Positions 1 through 8,429 of a DNA stretch of 64,000 nucleotides are shown one piece after another. Position 1 is the stretch's first letter. Each line of letters begins with the position of its first letter. Position numbers and translations under genes: made by a program. This stretch comes from Bacillus sp. E(2018) (GTDB lineage: Bacteria; Bacillota; Bacilli; Bacillales; Fictibacillaceae). Under the pieces are notes generated by a model. The model was given only the letters and a program-made list of their open reading frames with translations, did no database searches and had not been told where the DNA came from. The DNA lies in assembly GCF_005503015.1 (NCBI RefSeq), contig NZ_SCOL01000001.1:2046001-2110000 (forward strand), given 5' to 3'.

Positions 1-83
1 TTCCGGATATCATAGTGGTGATCCCTTCTTTCGGCTTGTAATCTATTAAATTGCTCACCATAAAAACTGTAGATTCGTACCAT
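1..83 (-). CDS. Partial unidentified gene (N-terminus only)
   Basis: The first codons of a minus-strand gene that runs off the left edge. An ATG at 83 lies 8 bases after a GAGGGG ribosome site; another ATG at 89 is too close to that site, so 83 is the better start. The visible peptide begins MVRIYSFYGEQ and is rich in Arg, Gln and Tyr. No family is recognisable from about 27 residues. It follows the amidohydrolase gene by under 30 bases, so it may be the third gene of that operon. Confidence 0.5.
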   Translation of the reverse strand, partial: MVRIYSFYGEQFNRLQAERRDHHYDIR

Positions 84-110
84 TGGCATCACCCCTCTCA
101 CAACTGTATA

Positions 111-968
111 TTATTTTAAAAACGCCTTAGTCTTAGGGAAAATCTTTACCGCTGTGTTGTAAAAAACATCTTCATGGTATTCTTCAGGAATGATTTCTTT
201 TATAAAGTCAATATACGGCTGTATGGGCACAAGTGGCCAGTCTGTTCCGAACAAAAACTTTTTATAGTTATCCGTGAACGTTAAAGCATGGCGCAAGTGA
301 TTGAAGAATCGTGGTGAATCTTTGTATCTCGTAATATCTTCTCTTGTTCCAACAACTAGTCCTGACAGATCGGCGTACATATTACGATTCTTGTAAACCA
401 CTTCTGCTCCGTCTAACGTCCACGGATCACCGAAATGTGCCATCATGAAATTTACGTCACGGTGCATAACCGCTACTTCATCTAGCGTCAACGGATGAGA
501 GTACTTCAACAACCCTCGCTCTGAATATGTATCACCTGTGTGAAATACGACTGGCAAGCCATATTTAGCTGCTAGCTTATAAACCGGCTGATACACCTCA
601 TCATAAGCATAGTACGGGTAATAACCGAGGTAGATTTTAATACCAACAACTTCAGGTCGTTGCACTGTTTCTTCAAGCTGTATCAATTCACTCTCACCTA
701 AGTGATACGGATTGATGCCTGCACAAGACACAACGTTTTCAGGGATGACTGTATCCAGATCGATACCCATTGGGGTTGGAGCTAGAGGGTCTGGAAAACC
801 CTCTAGCTCTTTTTCAGTTAACCCCATCGCGATGCCAAGCACAACGCCAGATTCTCGGTACTCTTTAATTATTCCTTCATAAGAATAGTCAAGTTTAGAA
901 AGGTTTGTGGCCGTATGTTTAAAGCTTTCAATGTTTGAAAAATGCATGTGAGCATCGATAATTTTCAT
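111..968 (-). CDS. Amidohydrolase family 2 metal-dependent hydrolase
   Basis: A 285-residue TIM-barrel hydrolase of the amidohydrolase-2 type. The N-terminal DAHMHF (residues 5-10) is the usual metal-binding HxH on strand 1. Further metal or catalytic candidates are the His in VVFHTGDT (about 143), the His in MMAHFGDPW (about 177) and the Asp in FGTDWPL (about 243), in the usual order. Families of this kind cleave C-N, C-C or ester bonds in small carboxylated or lactone substrates; the substrate here is unknown. The start has AAAGGGC upstream. It begins 13 bases after the large acetyltransferase fusion gene, so the two are probably co-transcribed. Confidence 0.8.
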   Translation of the reverse strand: MKIIDAHMHFSNIESFKHTATNLSKLDYSYEGIIKEYRESGVVLGIAMGLTEKELEGFPDPLAPTPMGIDLDTVIPENVVSCAGINPYHLGESELIQLEETVQRPEVVGIKIYLGYYPYYAYDEVYQPVYKLAAKYGLPVVFHTGDTYSERGLLKYSHPLTLDEVAVMHRDVNFMMAHFGDPWTLDGAEVVYKNRNMYADLSGLVVGTREDITRYKDSPRFFNHLRHALTFTDNYKKFLFGTDWPLVPIQPYIDFIKEIIPEEYHEDVFYNTAVKIFPKTKAFLK

Positions 969-981
969 GAGTTCGCCCTTT

Positions 982-3900
982 CTAGCTGAATTTAATCTTC
1001 TTCAGATCTTCTAATGCGGTACCTGGAATCACTTGATCATTGAATACATAAAACACCGGTGACGTAAAATGCTTAGCACCGTGCTCAAGGCTTAGTTTTT
1101 CTGAGTATCCAAGCTCAATGACTTCTAGATTGATATACGAATCAACATGTGTGACATTTTGGTCTGCTACAAATTGAAGTAGGTGCTTATGATCATCAGA
1201 TCCGTAAATCACACTGCGTTCAACGGTCATTTCCTGCTCACCTTTGGCACCAGAAATCATGGTCCACTCCCCATTTTCAGCCTGAAAACTTCCCCAGCTT
1301 TTAGCAGGTTCTGGTCCAGGATTTAAAAAACATCCTGTGTAAAAGTTCTTACCATCCAAGTAGCTCTTCGTGTTCTGGACGATTTCCGTTGTATGGCAAA
1401 GCACCGGAACTCCTGGCATCATCAAAAAGTACTTCTGAATTTGAATACCTTTAAACGTCTCGTGTTTCTTATAATGTGTAGATACTTTAAGACCTTTCCA
1501 CTCATTCCCTTTGCTATCTTTCTTTTCTACAAATTCAACAGTGCTTTCTTCTTTTAGTAAGGAATGAAGACTCGTGCCTTCTAGAAGACCTGCGATACCG
1601 CCGAACCAAGGATTCCACCATGATTTCGGTGCCGGTTTTGGAAACGGGGAATCCATCCACTCTTGATCTCTGTATTGAAGAGAGAACAATGTAGGTGCGA
1701 ATTGTGCTGAAGCTGAGATCTTCAATTCTCCATTGTCTACGGTGTACACTTCAAGACCATCTTTTAGCGACTTTTCTAACTGAACCGGTTGATTGTTCGT
1801 CACAAAAGCGGCTGATTGTCTGGTAACATGAACAGCACCTAAATTCATACTAGAAGTTAAGACATGTATTCCTTTATCCTCAGGAAGTTCTATATCAAAC
1901 TCGGCATGTGTTAGCTCTTCATCTGAAGCGAATAGGTGACTCTGCAGAATCTCTTCCTCTAGTTTCATCTCAATAAAGCCATTGAAAAACGAGGACTTAT
2001 AATCTCTCACAACTGCCTTAACCTTACCTTTATCAACAAAAGGATTTCCCCCGTTAACCGATACGTTCATGTGATTGGTCAAACTGACTGGTTTATCCTT
2101 CTTTTGCGTCGCAAATTCTCTGAATGATTGCCAATCACGGAAAGCACCAATTGACATGGTGATTGGTTTTGTCGCAACTGTTTTTTGAGGTGCTAACTTG
2201 CCTAACTTATTCTCAAAGTACATGAACCAACTAGAGAAATTCACCTTTCCCTCTCTCGGCCATGCAATGCCTCTAGGGTTATCATTTCCACGAAGAAAAA
2301 GCCAGTTCTCCGTAAGTTTACTAGGATCCCAATAAGATAAACCAGATCCCATCGAATCATTTAATTCAATGTACTTTCCATCATAAGGCAAGATACCTTT
2401 GTCTAACATCGGACACATAATCGGTGTATTCAGCCATACTTCTGCGGCTGTTTCTACATCACTTATATTGGTTATTTCATCATATCTTTCTACAAGTCCT
2501 TCACCGTACAACTTCACAATAGTTGCAAGCTGCAGTTCTGGGAACGCTTGTGATTGGAAGGTTGCTCTTAGTCCTGCGTAACCATCTTCAACCAATGGTT
2601 CAATTTTCTCTGGACGAAGTCGCGTAATCTCTTCTGAGAAAGGTTTGCCAAGCTGAGGCACCATGAAAGCCAACTTGTAATCAACCTCACCTTTCCCAGG
2701 TGCGATCCAGTTGTTGAACTTATCTAGTTTTATTGTATATTGTCCGTTGCATACGTGATAAAAACCGTCACATTCTCCAGCAAATTTAGCTCCAATTCCC
2801 TGTAGTGCTACACCTAGCTTTTTCGTAAAAGTAACGTTATCTCCATTGGTCTTGGTTGCAGAGACTGGGACATCGGCCGAGTAAAATCCATTCTTTTTTA
2901 GCGTGAAAGGAACAGATAACGATTGCTTTCCTTTCGGTGCTAATGTAACACTAACATTTGGATTCTGAATGGTAACGAATTCTGATGATGGAAGTTCAAA
3001 GCTAAATGTTACCTTTTCATCGAAGTTATTTTCAAAGTTAAGATAAAGTTGAGAAGAACTACCGACAAAACTAAGATTGCCCGGCGTGTTACAACTTAAC
3101 TTAACGGGATACTTAGGACGAATTCCTACTCTAAATTGCGCTTTTTTCCCATTGATCAGTAATTGAGAAGTAACAGCAGGGTGTGTTCTCCATACACTTT
3201 GATCTTCAGTAATCGCGTTTACCATAAAAGGAATTTCAATTTCTTCTTCCTTTTGAACCGTAATTTTTTTTGAAGTTGCAAACTGAATACTCTTATCGTC
3301 CACCCCTTGAATCTCTACGGTTAACGGCTTACCTGTTTTATTAATCATGTGGTATCGGACCTTGTATTCAGAGCCAAAAACAAGATTAAAGTGTTCAACA
3401 TCCGCGAAGATTTTATAATCATCAGTTTCTATTAAGCGGAGTCCTCTTCCAAACCGTTCAAATTCCATCTTCAAGTTACCCAGAATCTCATGATTCCAAG
3501 AATACTCATAATAATGAAATTCATTTTCGTTGTTTCCATCAGGAATCGTTTCAATCGTCCGTGTACTGTTTTCGTACCATTTTCCATCCGTAAAATAATC
3601 TAAAACCGCTTCAGTTTGCATCACATAAGGCATAAAGTTCATAAGATGTGTCGTGTCATCACGATCTTCCCAGAAAAAGCCGCATTTTTTATATAGTGGA
3701 ACTGCCTTCGTGTTCCCTGGCCATGTATATAGATCCAAGCGCGGCCACTTCATTTCAATCGCTTTTTGTAGCGCTTTTAGTACAAGCTTTTTGCCAATCT
3801 TCTTACCATGATAATCTCCTCTTACATTCAATAGCGGGATATAAAGTGCTCCCTCATCTTCTCGATATTCTCCTAGACTGCAATAGCCGACGACCTTATC

Positions 3901-4098
3901 TCCATCGAGTGCAAGATACAAATGGATGTTTGAAGAGTTCGATTCTTTCTTCAATACTTGTTCTTCCGTCATGATGGAGTTTCCGCCGCCCCAGCCGTCT
4001 TGGCTCTTATTCCACATTTCAGCGACTGCTGCTGCATAGCTCGGATCATATTCCACTATCGTAATCTGATCAGTAATCTGCGTATTCAATACTTCCAT
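982..4098 (-). CDS. GNAT acetyltransferase fused to a large beta-rich region
   Basis: A 1038-residue protein in two parts. Residues about 12-160 are a GNAT N-acetyltransferase: beta strand LYLALDGDKVVGYCSLG, acetyl-CoA loop YHGKKIGKKLV (about 98-108) and a GNAT-like ending NTKAVPLYKKCGFF. The remaining roughly 870 residues have no transmembrane segment and look like repeated beta sandwiches: two NEW3-like segments (about 225-430), then blocks rich in Trp, Gly and Asn (SWWNPWFGGI near 850) resembling glycoside-hydrolase accessory or mutarotase-like folds. No signal peptide, so cytoplasmic. GGAGG lies 9 bases before the ATG. The substrate is unknown; the sandwich part suggests a sugar or glycan ligand (inference). 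Downstream partner: the amidohydrolase. Confidence 0.7.
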   Translation of the reverse strand: MEVLNTQITDQITIVEYDPSYAAAVAEMWNKSQDGWGGGNSIMTEEQVLKKESNSSNIHLYLALDGDKVVGYCSLGEYREDEGALYIPLLNVRGDYHGKKIGKKLVLKALQKAIEMKWPRLDLYTWPGNTKAVPLYKKCGFFWEDRDDTTHLMNFMPYVMQTEAVLDYFTDGKWYENSTRTIETIPDGNNENEFHYYEYSWNHEILGNLKMEFERFGRGLRLIETDDYKIFADVEHFNLVFGSEYKVRYHMINKTGKPLTVEIQGVDDKSIQFATSKKITVQKEEEIEIPFMVNAITEDQSVWRTHPAVTSQLLINGKKAQFRVGIRPKYPVKLSCNTPGNLSFVGSSSQLYLNFENNFDEKVTFSFELPSSEFVTIQNPNVSVTLAPKGKQSLSVPFTLKKNGFYSADVPVSATKTNGDNVTFTKKLGVALQGIGAKFAGECDGFYHVCNGQYTIKLDKFNNWIAPGKGEVDYKLAFMVPQLGKPFSEEITRLRPEKIEPLVEDGYAGLRATFQSQAFPELQLATIVKLYGEGLVERYDEITNISDVETAAEVWLNTPIMCPMLDKGILPYDGKYIELNDSMGSGLSYWDPSKLTENWLFLRGNDNPRGIAWPREGKVNFSSWFMYFENKLGKLAPQKTVATKPITMSIGAFRDWQSFREFATQKKDKPVSLTNHMNVSVNGGNPFVDKGKVKAVVRDYKSSFFNGFIEMKLEEEILQSHLFASDEELTHAEFDIELPEDKGIHVLTSSMNLGAVHVTRQSAAFVTNNQPVQLEKSLKDGLEVYTVDNGELKISASAQFAPTLFSLQYRDQEWMDSPFPKPAPKSWWNPWFGGIAGLLEGTSLHSLLKEESTVEFVEKKDSKGNEWKGLKVSTHYKKHETFKGIQIQKYFLMMPGVPVLCHTTEIVQNTKSYLDGKNFYTGCFLNPGPEPAKSWGSFQAENGEWTMISGAKGEQEMTVERSVIYGSDDHKHLLQFVADQNVTHVDSYINLEVIELGYSEKLSLEHGAKHFTSPVFYVFNDQVIPGTALEDLKKIKFS

Positions 4099-4173
4099 TT
4101 TTTCTAACCTCCAGTTTTAAAATATTGTGCCGTTGTTTCATCCAAGCTTTCTTCTATACAGCTTCTTCAAAAT

Positions 4174-4207
4174 AAAAAGCCACCCAGAAATAGATGGGTG
4201 ACTTTTT
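4174..4207. terminator. Terminator-like hairpin
   Basis: AAAAAG-C-CACCCA pairs with TGGGTG-A-CTTTTT, one internal mismatch, with T- and A-tracts forming the outer stem. It lies between the 26-codon gene and the promoter side of the GNAT fusion gene and could stop transcription in either direction. Confidence 0.6.
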
Positions 4208-4227
4208 GGTACAAAAATACATAAAAA

Positions 4228-4256
4228 GGCCCCAGAATGTATACACATCCTGAGGC
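4228..4256 (-). terminator. Terminator of the 26-codon gene
   Basis: On the minus strand an imperfect stem (GCC-x-CAG-x-ATGT paired with ACAT-x-CTG-x-GGC, two mismatches) is followed by a T-run at 4227-4223. It begins 17 bases after the stop codon of the small gene at 4273-4353. Confidence 0.65.
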
Positions 4257-4272
4257 TCTGATTCACGTTTTA

Positions 4273-4353
4273 TTAACAGATTGAGGTCTCATTAAGAAGG
4301 TTGTGTATTGGACAATATAAAGTTGATTGTGAAGTGTCTAAAAATTTAATCAT
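4273..4353 (-). CDS. 26-residue peptide, free-standing small gene
   Basis: An ORF too short for routine calling: 26 codons, beginning MIKFLDTS and ending NETSIC, with two cysteines (positions 14 and 26). AAGGAGG sits 9 bases before the ATG. It has its own sigma-A-like promoter (4397-4425), a leader of about 37 bases and a hairpin terminator just after the stop, so it is a complete transcription unit rather than a leader of the GNAT gene. No transmembrane helix or signal peptide. I do not recognise the family; a secreted or signalling peptide, a small regulator or a dual-function RNA are all open. Confidence 0.55.
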   Translation of the reverse strand: MIKFLDTSQSTLYCPIHNLLNETSIC

Positions 4354-4396
4354 GTCCAACGCCTCCTTATCTTGAAATTTTTTCCTTACCTTTTGT

Positions 4397-4425
4397 ATTG
4401 TAAAACATATGGATATAAAAGTAAA
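4397..4425 (-). promoter_or_regulatory. SigA-type promoter of the 26-codon gene
   Basis: Minus strand: -35 TTTACT (4425-4420), 17-base spacer, -10 TACAAT (4402-4397). Predicted start of transcription near 4390. Confidence 0.65.
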
Positions 4426-4457
4426 TATAATTTTCGGAATATTTATTTTTTTGACTG

Positions 4458-5072
4458 TTACGCTAAGATATTAGCTAAAGCTAAGCCCATGATTAATAAT
4501 CCTGCTCCCTTATTGATGATAGCTAAGTGCGGCTGAATATTTTTTGTTAACAGGCTTACCACTAAACTCAAGAACATCCACCAGCAGGTAGCACCGATAA
4601 ACACACCGCTTATTAAGAGCATTGCAATGTGTAACGTCATCTGACTCTCACCAAACCCGAGACCTGCAAACATTGCTGTAAAATTTAAAATGGTAACGGG
4701 GTTTGTAATCATTAAGAAGAACGTAGAGAAAAACATCATCAACTTGCTCTCCCCTGCTAACTGAGCGGCTTGATTTGGTACGTTCTTTAAAAATGTTTTC
4801 ACCCCTAGGTAGAGTAAAAAGGTGGTACCTATTATTTTTAACAACAACTCGTACTGGATCAATAATGATGACACAGCTGAAAATCCTAATACAGCAATGC
4901 TTGCATAAACTATGTTAGCTGTAACTGCTCCAAAGCCAGTTAAAAATCCCGCCGACTTCCCTTGCGAGAGTGTTCTTTGTATACAAAGCAAACCGATCGG
5001 CCCAACTGGAGCGGATATAGAAAAACCTAAAATGATACTTTTTAGTAATAACATTAGAAACTCACTATCCAA
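4458..5072 (-). CDS. LysE-family amino acid exporter, second copy
   Basis: A 204-residue membrane protein with about six hydrophobic helices. The LysE/RhtB signature is near the N-terminus: SAPVGPIGLLCIQRTLSQG (about 20-38), followed by a Gly-rich second helix, and ITNPVTILNF (about 121-130) in the second half. The family exports amino acids or related small molecules using the proton gradient. Its start overlaps the end of the preceding LysE gene by 8 bases, so they are translationally coupled. The two copies are related but clearly diverged, which would fit a hetero-oligomer or two substrates (inference). Confidence 0.85.
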   Translation of the reverse strand: MDSEFLMLLLKSIILGFSISAPVGPIGLLCIQRTLSQGKSAGFLTGFGAVTANIVYASIAVLGFSAVSSLLIQYELLLKIIGTTFLLYLGVKTFLKNVPNQAAQLAGESKLMMFFSTFFLMITNPVTILNFTAMFAGLGFGESQMTLHIAMLLISGVFIGATCWWMFLSLVVSLLTKNIQPHLAIINKGAGLLIMGLALANILA

Positions 5073-5685
5073 TCATTAAACGTATAAGTGAAAACATACC
5101 GAACAAACATATGATAATTCCCGAGATAACATTAATCATAATCATGTGCTGCTGATTCATTCTTCTACTCATCATACTCACTGTAAAGGTTAAAAAGATC
5201 CACCAAGCAGCTGATCCGCAAAAAATTCCAACTATCAAAGTGATGGAAGAGGTAGCTATTGTGTGAGGTTTAACGATCCCTAACCCAGTGAATATGGCTG
5301 CAAAAGATAGTATGGTCATGGGGTTCGTTAATGTTTGTAGAAAGGTTGTAAAAAAGGCGGAAGAAAGACTACTCTTTTGTGGCGTCCCATTAATAGGTAT
5401 CGCTTTAGATGTTAAGATTTTAAGACCTAAATAGAAAAGGAACACCCCTCCAATAAGTTGAATCCACGATTGTTGGCTTATTATAAATTGAGAAACCATC
5501 GTAAGACCAAGCCCAGCAATCAAACCATAAAGTAAATCTGCACATGCGGCCCCCAATCCAGATACAATTCCCACTACACGACCTTGCGTTAATGTGCGCT
5601 GGATGCAAAATACACCGATTGGTCCAACTGGAGCCGCTATTGAGATTCCCAGTATTAAGCCTTTTATAAAAAGTTCGGAAAGCAC
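5065..5685 (-). CDS. LysE-family amino acid exporter, first copy
   Basis: A 206-residue protein with about six membrane helices and the same signature as its neighbour: AAPVGPIGVFCIQRTLTQG near residue 20 and LTNPMTILSF near 125. It starts 3 bases after the stop of the Lrp-type regulator and overlaps the next LysE gene by 8 bases. The order regulator-exporter-exporter suggests amino-acid-induced efflux. The substrate cannot be told from sequence. Confidence 0.85.
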   Translation of the reverse strand: MLSELFIKGLILGISIAAPVGPIGVFCIQRTLTQGRVVGIVSGLGAACADLLYGLIAGLGLTMVSQFIISQQSWIQLIGGVFLFYLGLKILTSKAIPINGTPQKSSLSSAFFTTFLQTLTNPMTILSFAAIFTGLGIVKPHTIATSSITLIVGIFCGSAAWWIFLTFTVSMMSRRMNQQHMIMINVISGIIICLFGMFSLIRLMIG

Positions 5686-5688
5686 CTT

Positions 5689-6159
5689 TTATTCACCTGA
5701 AAAAACATGCGGTTGTATAGGAACTTCGATCGACTCTTTTGTCGTATCCATCACAATCGTTGTTTTGGTACGAACAACCCCTGATAGTCCTTTTAATTCA
5801 TAGCTAATAATTCGATCTAAATCCTTCGTGTTTCGAGATCGAATTTTTAATAAGTAATCATCTTCTCCCGCGATATGATGACATTCCATCACTTCTATTA
5901 ACTCTTCAATACGTGCTAAGAATGGAGCGCGATGCTCTGGACGTTCCAGTGAAACCGCAACAAAAGCTGTGAGTTCACTTCCCACCTTATCAGCTTCAAT
6001 TCTTGCACCAAATCCTTTGATCACACCATTTTCCATCAAACGGTTAACGCGTTCAGCGGTAGCTGGAGCGGATAGACCTACCTGAGTAGCTAAGTCTGCC
6101 CATTTCATTCTTCCGTTCTGCTGCAACAGTTCTATTAATTTCTTATCAAACGTATCCAT
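5689..6159 (-). CDS. Lrp/AsnC-family transcriptional regulator
   Basis: 156 residues: winged helix at about 4-60 (KLIELLQQNGRMKWADLATQVGLSAPATAERVNRL is the usual Lrp layout), then a RAM ligand-binding domain at about 65-145 with HIAGEDDYLLKIRSRN. Lrp-type proteins sense amino acids and control transport or catabolic genes. Being first in an operon with two LysE exporters, it probably controls them and itself. A promoter TTGATT-17-TATTAT lies at 6222-6194 on the minus strand. Confidence 0.9.
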   Translation of the reverse strand: MDTFDKKLIELLQQNGRMKWADLATQVGLSAPATAERVNRLMENGVIKGFGARIEADKVGSELTAFVAVSLERPEHRAPFLARIEELIEVMECHHIAGEDDYLLKIRSRNTKDLDRIISYELKGLSGVVRTKTTIVMDTTKESIEVPIQPHVFSGE

Positions 6160-6193
6160 ATTTAAAAACCTTCATTTCGTAGAATTTTAACCT

Positions 6194-6222
6194 ATAATAC
6201 TTTATAAAATAATGTTAATCAA
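6194..6222 (-). promoter_or_regulatory. Promoter of the lrp-lysE-lysE operon
   Basis: Minus strand -35 TTGATT (6222-6217), 17-base spacer, -10 TATTAT (6199-6194), about 35 bases before the Lrp start codon. Confidence 0.6.
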
Positions 6223-6235
6223 TACTTTTCGTTAT

Positions 6236-6268
6236 AAAAAAAAGAACCTCATGAAATAATGAAGTTCT
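6236..6268 (-). terminator. Terminator of the YciI-like gene
   Basis: On the minus strand AGAACTTCAT pairs with ATGAGGTTCT (one G-T pair) around a six-base loop and is followed by a run of eight T. Confidence 0.75.
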
Positions 6269-6294
6269 GTTACAAGATGAGTAAGTGACGATGA

Positions 6295-6648
6295 TCACTC
6301 AAATACTTGCCTTAATTCAATCTGACCTTCTCCGTTTCCTTGTGGATCAGGCATCTTCATCGCCCATTCTACGGCTTCTTCCCTAGAGCTCACATCAATC
6401 AGAATAAACCCAGCGATTAATTCCTTCGTTTCCGTAAAAGGCCCGTCCGTAACCACTGGTTTTTCTCCTGGATGTTGATAAGAGATTCGCATACCATTTG
6501 AACTTGGGTGTAATCCTTTAGCAAGAACCCGAACGCCAGCTTTTACTAATTCTTCATTGTACGTTCTCATCGCTTCATTAAGTTCTTCATTAGGGCGGTT
6601 ACCACCTTCTGAATTTTTTGAAGCTTTGACAATCAGCATGAATAGCAT
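6295..6648 (-). CDS. YciI-like / DGPF-domain protein
   Basis: 117 residues with the DGPF-family hallmark VTDGPFTETKELIAGF (about 66-81) in a YciI-like ferredoxin fold. These proteins are often encoded beside ECF sigma factors, as here one gene away, but their reaction is not established. The ATG at 6648 is chosen because AAGGAGG lies 8 bases before it; the ATG two codons earlier is only 2 bases from that site. A single-gene unit with its own terminator. Confidence 0.85.
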   Translation of the reverse strand: MLFMLIVKASKNSEGGNRPNEELNEAMRTYNEELVKAGVRVLAKGLHPSSNGMRISYQHPGEKPVVTDGPFTETKELIAGFILIDVSSREEAVEWAMKMPDPQGNGEGQIELRQVFE

Positions 6649-6745
6649 AGCCATTTCCTCCTTGTATGCAGAAGCTATTACTTCTTCTTTTAAGTATACA
6701 ACGAACGGAAATTAACAAAATCGACAACGCAACTAGAACAATTTA

Positions 6746-8017
6746 TTAAAGTGCTGGCCTGCTTAAATCCTTCCTGCGATAAACGCTCAGCACTACTCCA
6801 ATTAAGATAGCGTTTAATAGAATAGGAACTAACCCGTAACTAATAAAAGGTAAGGACATGCTAGTAAGAGGAAAGAAACCAAATGCCATTCCTATATTAC
6901 TCACTATTTGGAAAAGTAATAATGACAAGCTTCCTATGACCATGAGTTTTCCAAAATCATCTCTAACTTGCTGTATGGCAATGACAACTCTTGCTAGTAT
7001 TAATAAAAGGATAAGCATAAGAAATATGGCTGCTATCCAACCATAGTGATACGTGATGCTAACAAATGCAAAATCCGTGTGTGCTTCAGGTATGAACTGC
7101 TTCATACTCTTATTTCCCCCGAACCATCCTGCTCCGGATATTAACTTCTGAATTTGCAGCACCTGATACCCTGCTCCATCAGCTACTTTTCCAGGGTTCA
7201 GAAAGTCAATCATTCTATCTTTTATATAATACGGTTGATACTGCCATGAGAAAATACCAATTAATAGTAAAGAACCAACCGTAATGCCTGAAAAAATACC
7301 TTTTTGCCGATTGGAAAATTTGCTCCACCATAACATGGACAGGACCATGGTAAAATACAAGTAAGTCGTTGCGATACTTGGTATCATGAAGAATAATAAC
7401 AGCGAAACCAAGAATAAGAGTATAAATTGATAGACTTTAAAGGTATCTCGATTAAAGAAACACGCCCAGGCAATCATAAAGAAAGGAAGTGCTGCTATAC
7501 TTTCAATCGTTAGCCCTCCAATTAGTAAGAATGGCTTCCCATTCATCGTACCACTAGAAAAGAAGAGCAAAGATAGTAGTAACACAGTACCTACCCCATA
7601 AAACACCCATCCCCATCTTATTAACTTCCGATAATCAACAAACATCAAACCTAAAGCCACAATCATGCCAAAGACAACCAATATCATCTTTCTCATTAAA
7701 AAGTAATGATTGCTTTCATACCCCATAGAGAGTACAGGTAGAAATCCTATTAAGAGTACAGAAGATAATAACGCGAGCAAGACCCAATCAATTCTTGGAC
7801 GATGAATCTTGTTTAACTGAATACCTAGTGTGATTGGGCTCCCCATCTGCTCAATCGCTTTTTGTTCGGCTTCTACATCAGAGTAACCTTTATTTACCCA
7901 TCGCATTTTTGCTTCTTTCATATGATGATTCAACTCAGACGAAACTTGTTCTTTTGCTTCCTTTGAACGAATCTGATTCGTAACTTCGTTTAGAAACGAC
8001 TTTCTGCGATTTTCCAT
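6746..8017 (-). CDS. FtsW/RodA/SpoVE-family (SEDS) protein with HAAS-type N-terminus
   Basis: 423 residues. Residues 1-60 form a soluble helical prefix (KSFLNEVTNQIRSKEAKEQV and SDVEAEQKAIEQMGSP), the HAAS/permease-prefix type that goes with PadR regulators. Residues about 75-415 hold about ten membrane helices with the SEDS segment GWFGGNKSMKQFIPEAHTDFAF (written here with its core IPEAHTDF near 307). SEDS proteins polymerise lipid II into glycan strands. It overlaps the PadR gene by 28 bases, with GGAGGAG before its ATG, and is third in an ECF sigma-PadR-SEDS operon. Probably a stress-induced cell-wall polymerase (inference), not the housekeeping FtsW or RodA. Confidence 0.85.
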   Translation of the reverse strand: MENRRKSFLNEVTNQIRSKEAKEQVSSELNHHMKEAKMRWVNKGYSDVEAEQKAIEQMGSPITLGIQLNKIHRPRIDWVLLALLSSVLLIGFLPVLSMGYESNHYFLMRKMILVVFGMIVALGLMFVDYRKLIRWGWVFYGVGTVLLLSLLFFSSGTMNGKPFLLIGGLTIESIAALPFFMIAWACFFNRDTFKVYQFILLFLVSLLLFFMIPSIATTYLYFTMVLSMLWWSKFSNRQKGIFSGITVGSLLLIGIFSWQYQPYYIKDRMIDFLNPGKVADGAGYQVLQIQKLISGAGWFGGNKSMKQFIPEAHTDFAFVSITYHYGWIAAIFLMLILLLILARVVIAIQQVRDDFGKLMVIGSLSLLLFQIVSNIGMAFGFFPLTSMSLPFISYGLVPILLNAILIGVVLSVYRRKDLSRPAL

Positions 8018-8427
8018 TCCGCTCCTCCTATCAACTGCTGCAGAATGACTGATGACCGTTTTTCCTTATGATCAGCTTGCTTTAATAATCTTTTACCTTT
8101 ACTTGTTAACTGATAATACTTGGCTTTCTCTTTCGATAGCCATTCGGATTGAACGACTCCCTTACTCTCTAAACGGTGCAACAATACATAGAGAGATCCT
8201 TCATTGTCATCAAATTGTTTTACCCCGCGTGCAATAAGTAAGTTCGCTAACTGATAACCTGTCTTTTCTTCGTTCAACAACTGCAAAATGTTTAATACAA
8301 TCTGTTCCTTATCTTCTTGATTACTCCATTTACTCTGTATGGTTTCGCGATGCTTTTCCGTGAACCTTACTTGTGAAAAAGTTTTTTCGTCCATGATTTT
8401 CTTTAAGTTTTTTAAACGGTTCTCCAT
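7990..8427 (-). CDS. PadR-family transcriptional regulator
   Basis: 145 residues. The PadR winged helix lies at about 40-118 (ILQLLNEEKTGYQLANLL, DDNEGSLYVLLHRLESKGVVQSEW, KYYQLTSKGKRLL). The first 40 residues are an extra basic helix. PadR proteins usually repress a neighbouring membrane gene; the HAAS prefix on the next protein is the expected partner. GGAGG is 7 bases before the ATG. Only 2 bases separate it from the sigma gene, so all three are one unit. Confidence 0.88.
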   Translation of the reverse strand: MENRLKNLKKIMDEKTFSQVRFTEKHRETIQSKWSNQEDKEQIVLNILQLLNEEKTGYQLANLLIARGVKQFDDNEGSLYVLLHRLESKGVVQSEWLSKEKAKYYQLTSKGKRLLKQADHKEKRSSVILQQLIGGAEWKIAESRF

Positions 8428-8429
8428 CC

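Noticed and set aside
3648..3974. 108-codon plus-strand ORF
   Set aside because: Lies wholly opposite the GNAT fusion gene, which has clear family motifs; no ribosome site and odd composition.
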